A stretch of 64,000 bases of DNA from Azospirillum oryzae. GTDB lineage: Bacteria > Pseudomonadota > Alphaproteobacteria > Azospirillales > Azospirillaceae. The position numbers and the translations under genes are program-made. Each line of letters begins with the position of its first letter. The first letter of the stretch is position 1. The DNA lies in the NCBI RefSeq assembly GCF_008364795.1, contig NZ_VTTM01000013.1, positions 118,770 through 182,769 on the forward strand, read 5' to 3'. Shown in pieces: positions 43,651 through 52,406 of the stretch. Under the pieces are notes generated by a model, which saw only the letters and a list, made by a program, of their open reading frames with translations, searched no databases and had not been told where the DNA came from.

Positions 43651-44121
43651 TTATGTGCAGTGACGGTTCTCGAAGTGCTGCGCCGGCCGATTGGTGGTTG
43701 GATCGAGGGCGGCCGCGCCGTTGAGCGACAACTGGATCACCGCAGTCTTCAGGCCGATCAGCCAGGGGTGCAGATTGCCGGACGGGCTGTCGATGCCGGC
43801 CAGCATCTCGTCGATGTAGGGAACCCGCATCAGCGTATCGGCAAAGGTCTGCGCCTGGTGGATATCCTCCCAGCAGGACAGCAGACGTCCGTTGTCGCGC
43901 CAGAACACAAGCCACCACGTTTCACCTGCGATCTCATGCAGGCACACACCCATCGGGCCGTGTCCAAACACGACGCGCGGATGGGCGGGACCATCGATGG
44001 TGGCGACGGTCACCGGGGTGTGATCGCGAACCCATTCGGCGGGGCAATGGATCACATTCTGTTCGATCTCGGCGAGGCTGGGGAAGGGCACTTTCGAATT
44101 TCTCATGGTCATGGCATCCAT
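43651..44121 (-). CDS. Hypothetical protein
   Basis: 156 residues, well-composed and without a signal peptide (FPSLAEIEQNVIHCPAEWVR, TWWLVFWRDNGRLLSCWEDI). No family recognised. It lies between the helicase gene and the 36-residue membrane protein. Confidence 0.55.
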   Translation of the reverse strand: MDAMTMRNSKVPFPSLAEIEQNVIHCPAEWVRDHTPVTVATIDGPAHPRVVFGHGPMGVCLHEIAGETWWLVFWRDNGRLLSCWEDIHQAQTFADTLMRVPYIDEMLAGIDSPSGNLHPWLIGLKTAVIQLSLNGAAALDPTTNRPAQHFENRHCT

Positions 44122-44153
44122 TATGACGGACTGGGCGCCGGCGGCGCGTCGGC

Positions 44154-44180
44154 GAAAGACGTCGGTTTTGACCGTCTTTC
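44154..44180. terminator. GAAAGACG hairpin, copy B
   Basis: GAAAGACG / CGTCTTTC stem around TCGGTTTTGAC, ten bases behind the helicase stop codon on the minus strand; a terminator in position. Confidence 0.6.
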
Positions 44181-44189
44181 CCGACGGCT

Positions 44190-45593
44190 CTAGGCCGCGA
44201 GCCCCTTCTCCTTCGCTTGGTGGCGCACCCAGCCGCGGTGGTAGTTCTTGGCTCGGGCGATCCGTTCGAGGTCATCGACGGAGCTGGCGAGCCGCATCAA
44301 CGTGCGATAGCCGCCGGTCTTGAGCTGATCGTCCGACATCGACGCGATCACCCTGCGCCGATTCACCTTGCCGTCACCGGGCACGGAGAGGGCCGCCAGT
44401 TTGCGCGCTGGCAAGGCCTCCCCGCACTCCTGACAGTGCTGTCGACGATCGTCGACACGCGTAACCCGAAAGCAGCTGCGACAGCGGTGAACGGGTGTGA
44501 CGTCACGGTGCTCGTGGCCGCCGTCAAGAGACCATGCCCGCTCCTCGTCGAGCATGCCGTGCTCCAGGGTGTTGCCCACCATGTCGATTAGAATGCCCCT
44601 GACCTTTCCAACGGATGGCCGCGTGAACCGGCCGCCCTGCTGCTGGAAGAGTCCAGTGCTCTTGGTTGGGCGGAGCATGACCCCAACTTCGACATTTGGT
44701 ACATCGGTGCCCTCGGAAACGAGCTCGCAGCTGGTCAGCGCCTGCAACGTTCCGTCGGCAAGCCCCTTAAGCCGGGCGATGCGCACTTCCTCCGGCATCT
44801 TTCCGTCCACCGGCGCCGCCGCGTACCCAGCCTTCGTGAGTTGCTCCGCAACGTGGACGCAATGGGCGCGGCTGACGCAGAAGAAGATCGTGGGGCGACC
44901 GGAGGCGAGGCGAGCGTACTGTTGCACAGCAGGCTCGGTGACGTCCGGGTTGTTCAGAATGCGTTCCAATTCCGACGTCGAATAGTCGCCACAGCTGATC
45001 CGGACGCTGCGGAGATCCAGGTGAAGGGGCGGGGCATAGATGTCGACAGGGACGAGGTATGCCTGCTCGGTAAGCCAGGACATGCTCGGCCCCTCGACCG
45101 CCGTATCGAACACGAGTCCAAGCCCGGTGCCGTCTGCCCGAAACGGCGTCGCTGTCACACCGAGACGCAGGGCTCGATCCAAGGCATCGAAGACCCGCAT
45201 GTACTTTCCGCAGACGGCGTGATGCGCTTCATCGACGATAACGAGCCTAATCTTCGTCAGGAACGGCGCATAGTTGTCCAGACGCGACGCCAGCGTGTCG
45301 ATGGAAGCGACATAGACATCCTCCTGCGCCAGCATGCGGCCGGGATAGATCAGCCCGTGCGGCAGCCGCAGGCGATGCAGCGTCTGAGACGCCTGGCTCA
45401 GAAGTTCCCACCGGTGGGTCAGGATCAAGGTCGGCCAGCCAGCCCCCGACACGATCTCCGCGACCTCCACAAATGTGGTGGTCTTGCCACCGCCCGTCGG
45501 CAAGACGTAAAGCGGGTGGCGGCGCTGCCGGAGGACACGCAGGATCTTCTCGCGATCCTCGACCTGGTAGGGACGAAGTTGACGACGGCTCAT
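44190..45593 (-). CDS. SF2 (DEAD/DEAH, RAD25-like) helicase with zinc finger
   Basis: 467 residues. Motif I is VLPTGGGKTTTFVEVA, motif II is LVIVDEAHHAV, motif III is LGVTATPFRADG, and motifs V/VI are SEGTDVPNVEVGVMLRPTKS and QQGGRFTRPS. A C-terminal CRSC..CQEC zinc-finger-like pair follows. It resembles plasmid or phage helicases of the type used in replication or restriction. It follows the 59-residue gene that has the 14-bp motif in its promoter, so it is probably part of that unit. Confidence 0.88.
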   Translation of the reverse strand: MSRRQLRPYQVEDREKILRVLRQRRHPLYVLPTGGGKTTTFVEVAEIVSGAGWPTLILTHRWELLSQASQTLHRLRLPHGLIYPGRMLAQEDVYVASIDTLASRLDNYAPFLTKIRLVIVDEAHHAVCGKYMRVFDALDRALRLGVTATPFRADGTGLGLVFDTAVEGPSMSWLTEQAYLVPVDIYAPPLHLDLRSVRISCGDYSTSELERILNNPDVTEPAVQQYARLASGRPTIFFCVSRAHCVHVAEQLTKAGYAAAPVDGKMPEEVRIARLKGLADGTLQALTSCELVSEGTDVPNVEVGVMLRPTKSTGLFQQQGGRFTRPSVGKVRGILIDMVGNTLEHGMLDEERAWSLDGGHEHRDVTPVHRCRSCFRVTRVDDRRQHCQECGEALPARKLAALSVPGDGKVNRRRVIASMSDDQLKTGGYRTLMRLASSVDDLERIARAKNYHRGWVRHQAKEKGLAA

Positions 45594-45620
45594 GTTTGCC
45601 TCAGACGCGCATCGCGGCGA

Positions 45621-45800
45621 TCAGGCCGCAGCAAGGTGGCGGCCACGCTTACCGGTAGCGTGGGCCTGGGTGATGCAGTTGATCGCGTTCATGGTCGCAT
45701 CACCGCCCATTGTGCAGATCAGATCGGCGTTGCTTTTGCGCCCATAGACCTCGATGTTCCCCACCGGGAAGCGGTCGGTCTGAATGACGATAGGGATCAT
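45621..45800 (-). CDS. Small hypothetical protein led by the 14-bp motif
   Basis: 59 residues from ATG 45800 (AGGG six bases upstream): MIPIVIQTDRFPVGNIEVYG, then RKSNADLICTMGGDATMNAI. First gene of the unit that continues into the helicase 27 bp away. The motif GCGCTCTGTACGAT ends 42 bp upstream. Function not recognised. Confidence 0.55.
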   Translation of the reverse strand: MIPIVIQTDRFPVGNIEVYGRKSNADLICTMGGDATMNAINCITQAHATGKRGRHLAAA

Positions 45801-45841
45801 GGCCCACCCTGTGCGACTTAGGTCTCTTGACGACCACGTTA

Positions 45842-45855
45842 ATCGTACAGAGCGC
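45842..45855 (-). promoter_or_regulatory. 14-bp motif, copy 1
   Basis: Minus strand GCGCTCTGTACGAT, ending 42 bp before the start of the 59-residue gene. TACGAT could serve as a -10 element. See the finding. Confidence 0.6.
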
Positions 45856-45972
45856 ATCATTCAAGAGATGATGACTCACCAGGGCAAAATACTAATCTTT
45901 CTTTATTGTCGCACCCCGACAATTATCTGCGGCGTCCGACTCTAACAATCACGAAGTGGCGGCAGTCACTTC

Positions 45973-46458
45973 TTACACACCCACGTCTTCCACACATTGG
46001 TCGATTTGGGTGCCGCCCCCATCCGGCAGTGCCTCGGCAGCTGTCCCGGCCCCGAGCGAACGGGTCAGCTCCCTGAGGACGCGGCGGTCCTCAGGCCGGA
46101 GCTGGCGGGAGAGAAGCAGAAGCTCGCGTTCATGGTCTTCCAGCCAAGGCAGAAACAGCGCCAATGGAGCCACAGGACCAGTATGCGGATCGGGAGCTGG
46201 GCAAGGGTCATGGCCTGTGAAGGTCCGCAACCCAAGCTGAGTGCGCTCGTCCCCCGGACCGGGGCTCAGCGCACGTTCGGCCGTCATCCAGGTTCCCCGG
46301 CAACTGGCACAGGTACGCTTGCGGCGGATGCTGTTGTCGGACTGGGTGCGGGTCTCGGTGACACCGTTGAGCGTGCTGCCGCAGCGTGGGCAAGCCATCG
46401 CGCTAGGCTTTGCTCGTCCGCTTATCTTGGCGATGGTTGTGTTGCTGCCAGCGGCCAT
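45973..46458 (-). CDS. NrdR-type zinc-ribbon protein
   Basis: 161 residues. The segment CPRCGSTLNGVTETRTQSDN, then SIRRKRTCASCRGTWMTAE matches the zinc ribbon of NrdR (CPxCG, TRxxxDxxSIRRRRxC, CxxC). NrdR's ATP-cone domain is absent and the C-terminal half is Pro/Glu-rich, so it is not NrdR itself but perhaps a DNA-binding adapter. Function inferred only from the ribbon. Confidence 0.7.
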   Translation of the reverse strand: MAAGSNTTIAKISGRAKPSAMACPRCGSTLNGVTETRTQSDNSIRRKRTCASCRGTWMTAERALSPGPGDERTQLGLRTFTGHDPCPAPDPHTGPVAPLALFLPWLEDHERELLLLSRQLRPEDRRVLRELTRSLGAGTAAEALPDGGGTQIDQCVEDVGV

Positions 46459-46522
46459 GGTCGGCTCCCGTGTGAAGTCACGGGCTGGAAGTGTAGCGAT
46501 TCATCCGCCGACCCGTCCCACT

Positions 46523-46551
46523 CGAAAGACGTCGGTTTCCGTCGCCTTTCG
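46523..46551. terminator. GAAAGACG hairpin, copy C
   Basis: CGAAAGACGTCGG / CCGTCGCCTTTCG imperfect stem (two mismatches), 17 bp behind the stop of the 150-residue minus-strand gene; terminator-like. Confidence 0.5.
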
Positions 46552-46567
46552 CGCGCACATCGCGAAG

Positions 46568-47020
46568 TCAGCCCTCACCCTCCCGCTGGCTGTCAATCAC
46601 GGCAAAGCTGTCCATGCTGCTGTCGTTGTCGGAGATGCGAGTAGACCAGTCGTCCATGCGGGCAATCCGTTCAGCCTTTCGCTCGGCCTCCGCAGCACTG
46701 CACGCGTGCACGCAATAATCCGCGCCGATGCTGGCGCGAACCCGGACGATATAGGGCACCGGATTACCTTCTGCTTCAATCTTCTCCATGCCGGAGTCGG
46801 TGTCGGACAATGGAACACCGACGTGCTGAACATCTGCGGCGATGGCTTGCCGGTACCCTGCCAGACGCTGGCATAGGCGTTCGATCTCGGTATCGTCGAG
46901 GGAGCCCTCCGGATGGTCGAACTCGCTTTCGTCGGGCACTGCCGAGCTGGTCTTGAGGAATTGCAGCAGGACCAGAAGGCTGGCCGCTTCCTTGTCGGAG
47001 ATCGTGATCTGGGTGTCCAT
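46568..47020 (-). CDS. Hypothetical protein
   Basis: 150 residues, acidic (ISDKEAASLLVLLQFLKTS, then CSAAEAERKAERIARMDDW). No known domain. It lies directly behind the large ParB-like gene, 67 bp downstream. Confidence 0.55.
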   Translation of the reverse strand: MDTQITISDKEAASLLVLLQFLKTSSAVPDESEFDHPEGSLDDTEIERLCQRLAGYRQAIAADVQHVGVPLSDTDSGMEKIEAEGNPVPYIVRVRASIGADYCVHACSAAEAERKAERIARMDDWSTRISDNDSSMDSFAVIDSQREGEG

Positions 47021-47087
47021 GTCGGCATTCTCGCTTTCGGGCTGGCGGGGGAGGGCGCGCGACGCGTGGTCACGCGCGCCACTCAGA

Positions 47088-49199
47088 TCAGGCGGCTTCC
47101 TCGTTCGCGCCGGTCACCAAGCTGCCTTCTTCCTCCGCGGCAGCGAACGCCATTCCGGGCGGCAGCCACTGCTGGATGCCAGCCACCATATCCTGCGGGA
47201 TCGGAGCATCGGCGGCGGCGGCGACAGGACCAAGTTCCGAGAGCATGATGGCGTCGGGCGATCCAAACCAACGGTCGAGCGTGCTGACCATCTGGGCCTT
47301 CTTGGCGGGGGCGAGTGTCTGCACCCCCTTGCCGACCACGGCCACTTCGTCCAGCACGAACCCCTTCGACACGCGCGACCAGAACTCCGGCGCGGTTGGC
47401 CTCCATGTGCGAGCCGGATCGCATCCGATCTCGGTGCCGATATGCTCAACCACGTCATCCCGCTTTCCGCCATGCTCGGACAAGCTGACGCTGATCGTCT
47501 GCGCGAACAGCACGGCCAGGACCGCATCCTTGTCCGCATCGGACAGGCTGTGGATCGTCTGAAACAGCGGCAACGCTTCACGCCCGCTGTAGCCGTCCTC
47601 CGGTTCGATCATGCTCTTGAAGGCGTTAAGCATTTTGGCGAGGGCAGCACCAGCGGGCGTCTCGCCCATCTTCACCACGCTCCCCGAGAGCCGCTCAAAA
47701 TGCCCCGACAGGTTCGATGCCGCCGCCATGTTGCAGCGCATGGAGAGCTTCACCCATAGCGTATAGATCAGATAGCTCTTCGCGTACTGCGGTTCCTGCG
47801 CAAGAGCCAGCTGGAAGGCTTGAGTTCGGTGAGCCTCCAGGTCTGTGACCAGAGCCGCCGTATACGGCCCTCGCGCAGGCTTGCTCGCGCATCTATCGGA
47901 ACAGGTCTGCATGAGCGTGCCAGCGGACGCCGCTTTCGCGGCCTCGCCTTCACCAGCCGCGTCCGGAGCGATGTAGCCCTCGCGCAGATCGAAGTCGCCG
48001 TCGCTGCCGATCAGCACGAAGACCCCAGCCTTGGCTCTCAGTTCGGCGCTGTAGAACCGCCCCTTCGACGCATCGATCCTGGCAATCAGGCGCTTGAGTT
48101 CGGCCATGCGGTCGAGGTCTTCCTGCGGAATCTCGGGAGCGTCCTCGTCGCCCTCATCGAAACCGTCCTCGTAGTCCCCCTCATCTTCGTCGTCCTCCAA
48201 CTCTGCATCATCCTCCACGGATGCAGCGCCGCCGGGCCTGCCGACCGTGAGTTCCGGGTGATAGCGGGAGAGGATCTCGTTGTGCGCAACGACCAGAGCC
48301 AAGCGCTCGTCTTCCTGATCGGCCGTGAGTTGACGTTCCTGGTCCGGTCGAGTGCTCCGCATCGACGCGAACACCGCATGATCGTATTCCAGCATCGGCT
48401 TCGCCCATGCCCAGCCTTCGGCGACCAGCCGGTCGCACTCCCGCCGCAGTTTTTCGGTGGCAATCTCCAAGGCGGCGGTGCGGTCGTCCAGATAAGTCCC
48501 ATCCTCCTTGAACAGGTCCTCGGTGACGGGCAGGCCCTTCGCCACGTAGTCCGCGCGAACAAAGGTCCCGAGCTTGGATGTCACCGGCACCCGCTCTTGC
48601 GCCAACTCTTTCCGGATATGGTACGGGTGCAGCGAATGAGACTGCTTGAGCGCGTCGTAAACACGCTCCTGGATGGCATGATCGTCCGACAACGTGAACG
48701 CCTCGCACACGTCCTTGTCGATCTTGCCGTCACGGAACAGGTCCAGCAAACGTGGGCTAAGCCGCCCCAGTTTCAGACGCTGTTGGACCGCACGCACCGG
48801 GAGTCCGAAGCGGATGGCAATGTTCTCAGCTGTCTTGCCCTGCTCCAAAAGCGCGGCAAACGCACGGTACTCGTCCACAGGCGTCATATTCACTCGCTGG
48901 ACATTCTCCGCAAGCGACACCTCTTCGGCCTCGTCAGCCTCCCGAACCGCGCAATCGACGGCGTAAGTCCCGTCGATCTCGCCTTTGGTCCGCAGGAGTT
49001 CCAGAGCGGCCAGACGCCGCCCGCCGCCAACGACTTCAAAGGTGTCGTCGTCGGCCTCGGTCGGAATGACGATCAGGTTCTGGAGCAAACCCCGCGCCTT
49101 GATATCAGCCGCCATAGACTGGACATCAGCAAACGGATAGGTCTTCCGAACGTTACGGTCCGACCGGCGGAGATTTGAAAGGGCAATCGACTTTATCAT
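47088..49199 (-). CDS. Very large ParB/RepB-like protein
   Basis: 703 residues, more than twice the size of a partition ParB. N-terminal ParB domain: IALSNLRRSDRNVRKTYPFA, DTFEVVGGGRRLAALELLRT, EVSLAENVQRVNMTPVDEYR; then HTH (ENIAIRFGLPVRAVQQRLKL), an acidic linker near 335-380 (EDDAELEDDEDEGDYEDGFD) and a long C-terminal domain of unknown fold. ATG 49199 has AGGA nine bases upstream. Such proteins are found on alphaproteobacterial plasmids, with unclear roles. Its promoter carries the 14-bp motif. Confidence 0.86.
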   Translation of the reverse strand: MIKSIALSNLRRSDRNVRKTYPFADVQSMAADIKARGLLQNLIVIPTEADDDTFEVVGGGRRLAALELLRTKGEIDGTYAVDCAVREADEAEEVSLAENVQRVNMTPVDEYRAFAALLEQGKTAENIAIRFGLPVRAVQQRLKLGRLSPRLLDLFRDGKIDKDVCEAFTLSDDHAIQERVYDALKQSHSLHPYHIRKELAQERVPVTSKLGTFVRADYVAKGLPVTEDLFKEDGTYLDDRTAALEIATEKLRRECDRLVAEGWAWAKPMLEYDHAVFASMRSTRPDQERQLTADQEDERLALVVAHNEILSRYHPELTVGRPGGAASVEDDAELEDDEDEGDYEDGFDEGDEDAPEIPQEDLDRMAELKRLIARIDASKGRFYSAELRAKAGVFVLIGSDGDFDLREGYIAPDAAGEGEAAKAASAGTLMQTCSDRCASKPARGPYTAALVTDLEAHRTQAFQLALAQEPQYAKSYLIYTLWVKLSMRCNMAAASNLSGHFERLSGSVVKMGETPAGAALAKMLNAFKSMIEPEDGYSGREALPLFQTIHSLSDADKDAVLAVLFAQTISVSLSEHGGKRDDVVEHIGTEIGCDPARTWRPTAPEFWSRVSKGFVLDEVAVVGKGVQTLAPAKKAQMVSTLDRWFGSPDAIMLSELGPVAAAADAPIPQDMVAGIQQWLPPGMAFAAAEEEGSLVTGANEEAA

Positions 49200-49254
49200 G
49201 GTATGTGTTCCTGCTGTAGTGCGTTGGGGAAACGCGATGCACAGGGACAAATAC

Positions 49255-49268
49255 ATCGTACAGAGCGC
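49255..49268 (-). promoter_or_regulatory. 14-bp motif, copy 2
   Basis: GCGCTCTGTACGAT on the minus strand, 56 bp before the ParB-like start. The leader also has GCGTTTCCCCAACGC, matched by GTGCGTTCCCCCAATGCAC in the copy-3 leader. Confidence 0.65.
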
Positions 49269-49537
49269 ATAAGAGCAAGCGCAAAAATGCGATACTCAAA
49301 TCTTTTTTCTATCGTCTAGGTCGAATATTTGTCAACGCCCCGACGTCAGAAGCAGACGACAGAGATCCTCACCGTCTCTTTTAGAAAATGGCGTTCCCCA
49401 AAAAATATTCAGTGAGTGTCGGCTCATGCGGTGCCGGGTATTGAAATTAAATACCGTTTCTGGCGGCCAGCACACAGCCAAAACAATGGGCAATGAACGC
49501 CCTCGTCTGCTCCGGGTAAGCGCGCCGCAAAAGGAGT
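49269..49537. other. Non-coding region upstream of the motif
   Basis: About 270 bp, AT-rich next to the promoter; no gene supported. It includes a possible -35 box (TTGCGC, minus strand) 18 bp before TACGAT. Confidence 0.35.
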
Positions 49538-49567
49538 GAGGACGGCGAAGCCTCCCGCGCCGTCCTC
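49538..49567 (-). terminator. Intrinsic terminator of the lipoprotein unit
   Basis: Perfect 10-bp stem GAGGACGGCG / CGCCGTCCTC with a 10-nt loop, about 45 bp behind the stop of the lipoprotein gene (minus strand); a short T-run (CCTTTTG) follows on that strand. Confidence 0.6.
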
Positions 49568-49609
49568 TTCCCGTTTTGCGACTTCAACACTGCGCCCCCC
49601 TGGATGGGA

Positions 49610-50239
49610 TCACCCCGGTGCAATTGAGATCACCGCGCCACGGATCACTCCGCTGATTTCGAACGGATAGGTTCCCGCCAGAGGATAGATCTCCTGATCG
49701 TATCCGACGACTATTGTCCCGCTCAGACGTGCGACGCGCAGCGTGTTCGAACCGGGTTTCCGGTCGGCGCGCTCAATCTCAATGAGTGCGGTTTCACCCT
49801 CGGCCAGAACAACGGGTACTGGGAGCGCCGGTCGCCAGTCGCGCCTCGTCCTGACAAGACCGTCCCCGACCGGCACGTTCACCACGCCGCCCACGATTAG
49901 GATGCGCGAGTAGGCGCTTGCGATCGGGTTGCTGGGAACCGGCACCGGAACGGGGTAGGGGACCGCACCACCCCAAGGCCCCAGCATCGGCCCCGCGAAC
50001 ACTCCGCCAGCATTGAGCCGCGCCATGTAAGCCGCCCGCTCCTGGCGCCGGGCGGCAAGCTCCTCTGCACGGCGGCGCTCCTCGGCCGTATCCAGTTCCG
50101 CCTGTTTGCTGCGCGCCTCAAGCTGCTGTTCGGCCGACAACGCCTTGAACTCGGACTCCGACATGCCCAACGGATACCGAGCGCACGCCGCCACCCCCAG
50201 GAGGGCGAAGGGAACGGCAACGAGCTGGATCAGCCTCAT
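49610..50239 (-). CDS. Putative lipoprotein
   Basis: 209 residues from ATG 50239 (GGGAGG ten bases upstream). The signal peptide MRLIQLVAVPFALLGVAAC ends in a lipobox cysteine. A coiled-coil-like Glu/Ala/Arg segment (residues about 25-60) precedes a beta-rich part. It is downstream of the DUF411 gene in one unit. No precise family known. Confidence 0.65.
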   Translation of the reverse strand: MRLIQLVAVPFALLGVAACARYPLGMSESEFKALSAEQQLEARSKQAELDTAEERRRAEELAARRQERAAYMARLNAGGVFAGPMLGPWGGAVPYPVPVPVPSNPIASAYSRILIVGGVVNVPVGDGLVRTRRDWRPALPVPVVLAEGETALIEIERADRKPGSNTLRVARLSGTIVVGYDQEIYPLAGTYPFEISGVIRGAVISIAPG

Positions 50240-50262
50240 GAGAACAGCGCCTCCCGTACGGA

Positions 50263-50736
50263 TCAATGCCATTCCCACACGGCAGGATCGGCGCCATCGG
50301 CAAAGATCACGACCGCATAGGTTTCCTTCCTCCCGCCCATTTCCATACCCGGCGCCCCCATGGGCATGTTGGGCACCGCGATGCCTCGGGCATCGGGTCG
50401 CTCGGTCAGCAAGCGCTTCACGGAACTGGGCGGGACGTGCCCCTCAAGCACATAACCGTCAATCGTGGCGGAATGGCACGACCAGAGGGAGTCAGGCAGG
50501 CCAAGTTCAGCCTTCTTGCGCGCGAGATCGTCGACCATGACGACAGTCGGATGGAACCCCTCGGCCTCCATCCGCTTCACCCAGGCGCCGCAGCATCCGC
50601 AGGACGCGTCCCGATAGACCCGCAGCTCAGGGACGCTGGCGGCGGCGAGCGGCTGTATGGCGACTGGTACGACGACGCCGGTAGCGGCGAGAGCGAGGGC
50701 TCCACGAAGGAAGCTGCGGCGTTCGACATGGATCAT
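50263..50736 (-). CDS. DUF411 metal-binding protein
   Basis: 157 residues. A twin-arginine-like signal (RRSFLRGALALAATG) is followed by VYRDASCGCCGAWVKRMEAE, LARKKAELGLPDSLWSCHSA, DGYVLEGHVPPSSVKRLL and IAVPNMPMGAPGME, all typical DUF411 sequence. The CGCC cysteines and the conserved SCHS are probable metal ligands, usually copper or mercury related. It forms a pair with the lipoprotein gene 23 bp downstream. Confidence 0.9.
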   Translation of the reverse strand: MIHVERRSFLRGALALAATGVVVPVAIQPLAAASVPELRVYRDASCGCCGAWVKRMEAEGFHPTVVMVDDLARKKAELGLPDSLWSCHSATIDGYVLEGHVPPSSVKRLLTERPDARGIAVPNMPMGAPGMEMGGRKETYAVVIFADGADPAVWEWH

Positions 50737-50908
50737 GGTGCACCTGTTGAATGGGCCGTTTCCGTTGCCGGGAGATTAAACCGGCAAGGGTGACGCTCTC
50801 GCCTTAGAGAGACGCTGATTATCGTCGCCTTTCCGCTGTGTCGTCGGACTTGGACAGCCGGCGAAATGCCCGAACGGGGGTGCGGCCGCGGCTTTTTTGC
50901 GGGCACGG

Positions 50909-52051
50909 TCAGGCAGCCAAGGGGAGGGCGCAGGCCGCATCCAGGCCCTGGTCTGCAGCGTCCGTATCGTCCAGGAGGTCGGTTGCCCACCCCAGAATCA
51001 GGTTTTCGGTGATCTGGTCGTGTTCCATTTCTCCGTCCTCGATGAGCTGACGGATTTCCTCCTTCGCCCGCTCGATGCAGGCCTCGAAATCGTTCTTTGG
51101 CGCCGCGGCGACGGAAGCAAGGAGTGGAAGGGCCTCCTGGAACACGAACCCGCCCTTCTTCAGCCGTCGGGTCTGGCGGTTCATCCAACCGGTCATCACC
51201 TCGGCGCAGTATGCGTCCGTTTTCTTGAAATCGGGATCCGCTATAGGTGCTTGCGGCTCCAGGCCGGGCAACGGAAGAGCGATCTGAGCCTTATCGGTCT
51301 TGCGCCCGCCATGAGTGCCACGCCGGCGATGGAAGGCCTCCCAACGCGCCGTCTTACCCCAAGCTTGGCTATCGACCGAGATGACCCTCGGGTGCTCACG
51401 GCACAGCTCCATGGCCTCTCCGTGCAATCCGAAGAGGTGAACCCGACAGTTGGCCGGTAACCAACGATCCAGATGCGAGAGGATTTGGAGAACGCCATTC
51501 GGGCCGTGCGGCTGCCGTCGGCAAAAGGAGCCGATTCCGACGACCGAGTGCTCCGAGAGCCACGGCATGCGCTCGATGCAGCGCCCGTAGTCCGCGGCGT
51601 GCCAGCCCTGCACCACAGGAGCAAAGCGGGCGATGGAGCCCGCCTCGATGGCTAGGTTTCGGCAGAGCACGTTGAGGCGCACTGTGCGGGAGATCCGGTC
51701 ATGAACCTCAGTAGTCGAGCCGGCCACTTCCGGCTCGACGCAATAGTCCATGCTATAGAAGCGCACTACCGGCAGGGAGCTGGCGAAGGTGATGTACTCC
51801 TGCGGCCCCCAAGGCCAGCCCGAGTATTGCTTCATGGCCGAGTAACCGCCACTGTCAAGCTGAAGGTTCATCCCGCTTGCATTGGCGAAGGTGCTTCCGT
51901 CGAAGCCGTCGAAGTATGGAATGCCCAGATCGTCCTTTCGGTACACCGCAAATGCGTTAGCGCTGACAAGCACCGGAACGCCAAGTTCACGAGCGCGGGA
52001 AAGGAGCGGCCCTTTGCGAAGATGAGGCAAGCCTAAGATCATCTCGACCAT
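50909..52051 (-). CDS. DpdA-like (tRNA-guanine transglycosylase superfamily) enzyme
   Basis: 380 residues. It reads as a TGT-fold enzyme: LQLDSGGYSAMKQY provides the DSGG(F/Y) active-site motif; RFYSMDYCVEPEVAG, FAPVVQGWHAADYGRCIERM and VVGIGSFCRR follow in order; HLFGLHG matches the HLxG motif, and VISVDSQAWGKTAR the nucleophile region in its archaeal/DpdA form. These features fit the DpdA family, which places 7-deazaguanine bases in DNA. No preQ0 synthesis genes (folE/queD/queE/queC) are in the window. Lacking a visible SD, it begins 40 bp behind the 14-bp motif. A tRNA role is possible, but plasmid location favours DNA. Confidence 0.75.
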   Translation of the reverse strand: MVEMILGLPHLRKGPLLSRARELGVPVLVSANAFAVYRKDDLGIPYFDGFDGSTFANASGMNLQLDSGGYSAMKQYSGWPWGPQEYITFASSLPVVRFYSMDYCVEPEVAGSTTEVHDRISRTVRLNVLCRNLAIEAGSIARFAPVVQGWHAADYGRCIERMPWLSEHSVVGIGSFCRRQPHGPNGVLQILSHLDRWLPANCRVHLFGLHGEAMELCREHPRVISVDSQAWGKTARWEAFHRRRGTHGGRKTDKAQIALPLPGLEPQAPIADPDFKKTDAYCAEVMTGWMNRQTRRLKKGGFVFQEALPLLASVAAAPKNDFEACIERAKEEIRQLIEDGEMEHDQITENLILGWATDLLDDTDAADQGLDAACALPLAA

Positions 52052-52090
52052 GATTGGTGACTCAGTGCATTGGGGGAACGCACTAAGAAT

Positions 52091-52104
52091 ATCGTACAGA
52101 GCGC
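52091..52104 (-). promoter_or_regulatory. 14-bp motif, copy 3
   Basis: GCGCTCTGTACGAT on the minus strand, 40 bp upstream of the DpdA-like start. The leader forms the imperfect hairpin AGTGC..GCACT. Confidence 0.65.
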
Positions 52105-52406
52105 GCGCTCACAATAAAAACGTGGCTCGTTAGCCACCCGTTCATTGAAATTTACGGGGCAGATTATTGTTCAACTCTGACAGTGGCCGGCACTATTCCA
52201 AAGTCCGAATAGTACATTGACACCAGCTTTGCATCGGCGACCGGTATGCTCAACGCGTTCAGGCAAACCGCCCGCCGTGCCTCTTCGGTTCTGACAGTAA
52301 CGGGAACCGCTGCCACAGCTCGACCAAGCCGGCACTTTCACCGTACTCCCGAGATATGAGGCAGATGGCGAACGCGCCGCGTTCGGATAGCACAAGCAAG
52401 CTCTAA
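52105..52406. other. Non-coding spacer
   Basis: About 300 bp between the DpdA-like promoter and the exonuclease stop. No supported gene; it probably holds the exonuclease terminator and the upstream part of the DpdA-like promoter. Confidence 0.35.

Noticed and set aside
47820..49178. 452-codon plus-strand frame
   Set aside because: Antisense to the large ParB-like gene, which has clear motifs and a ribosome site.
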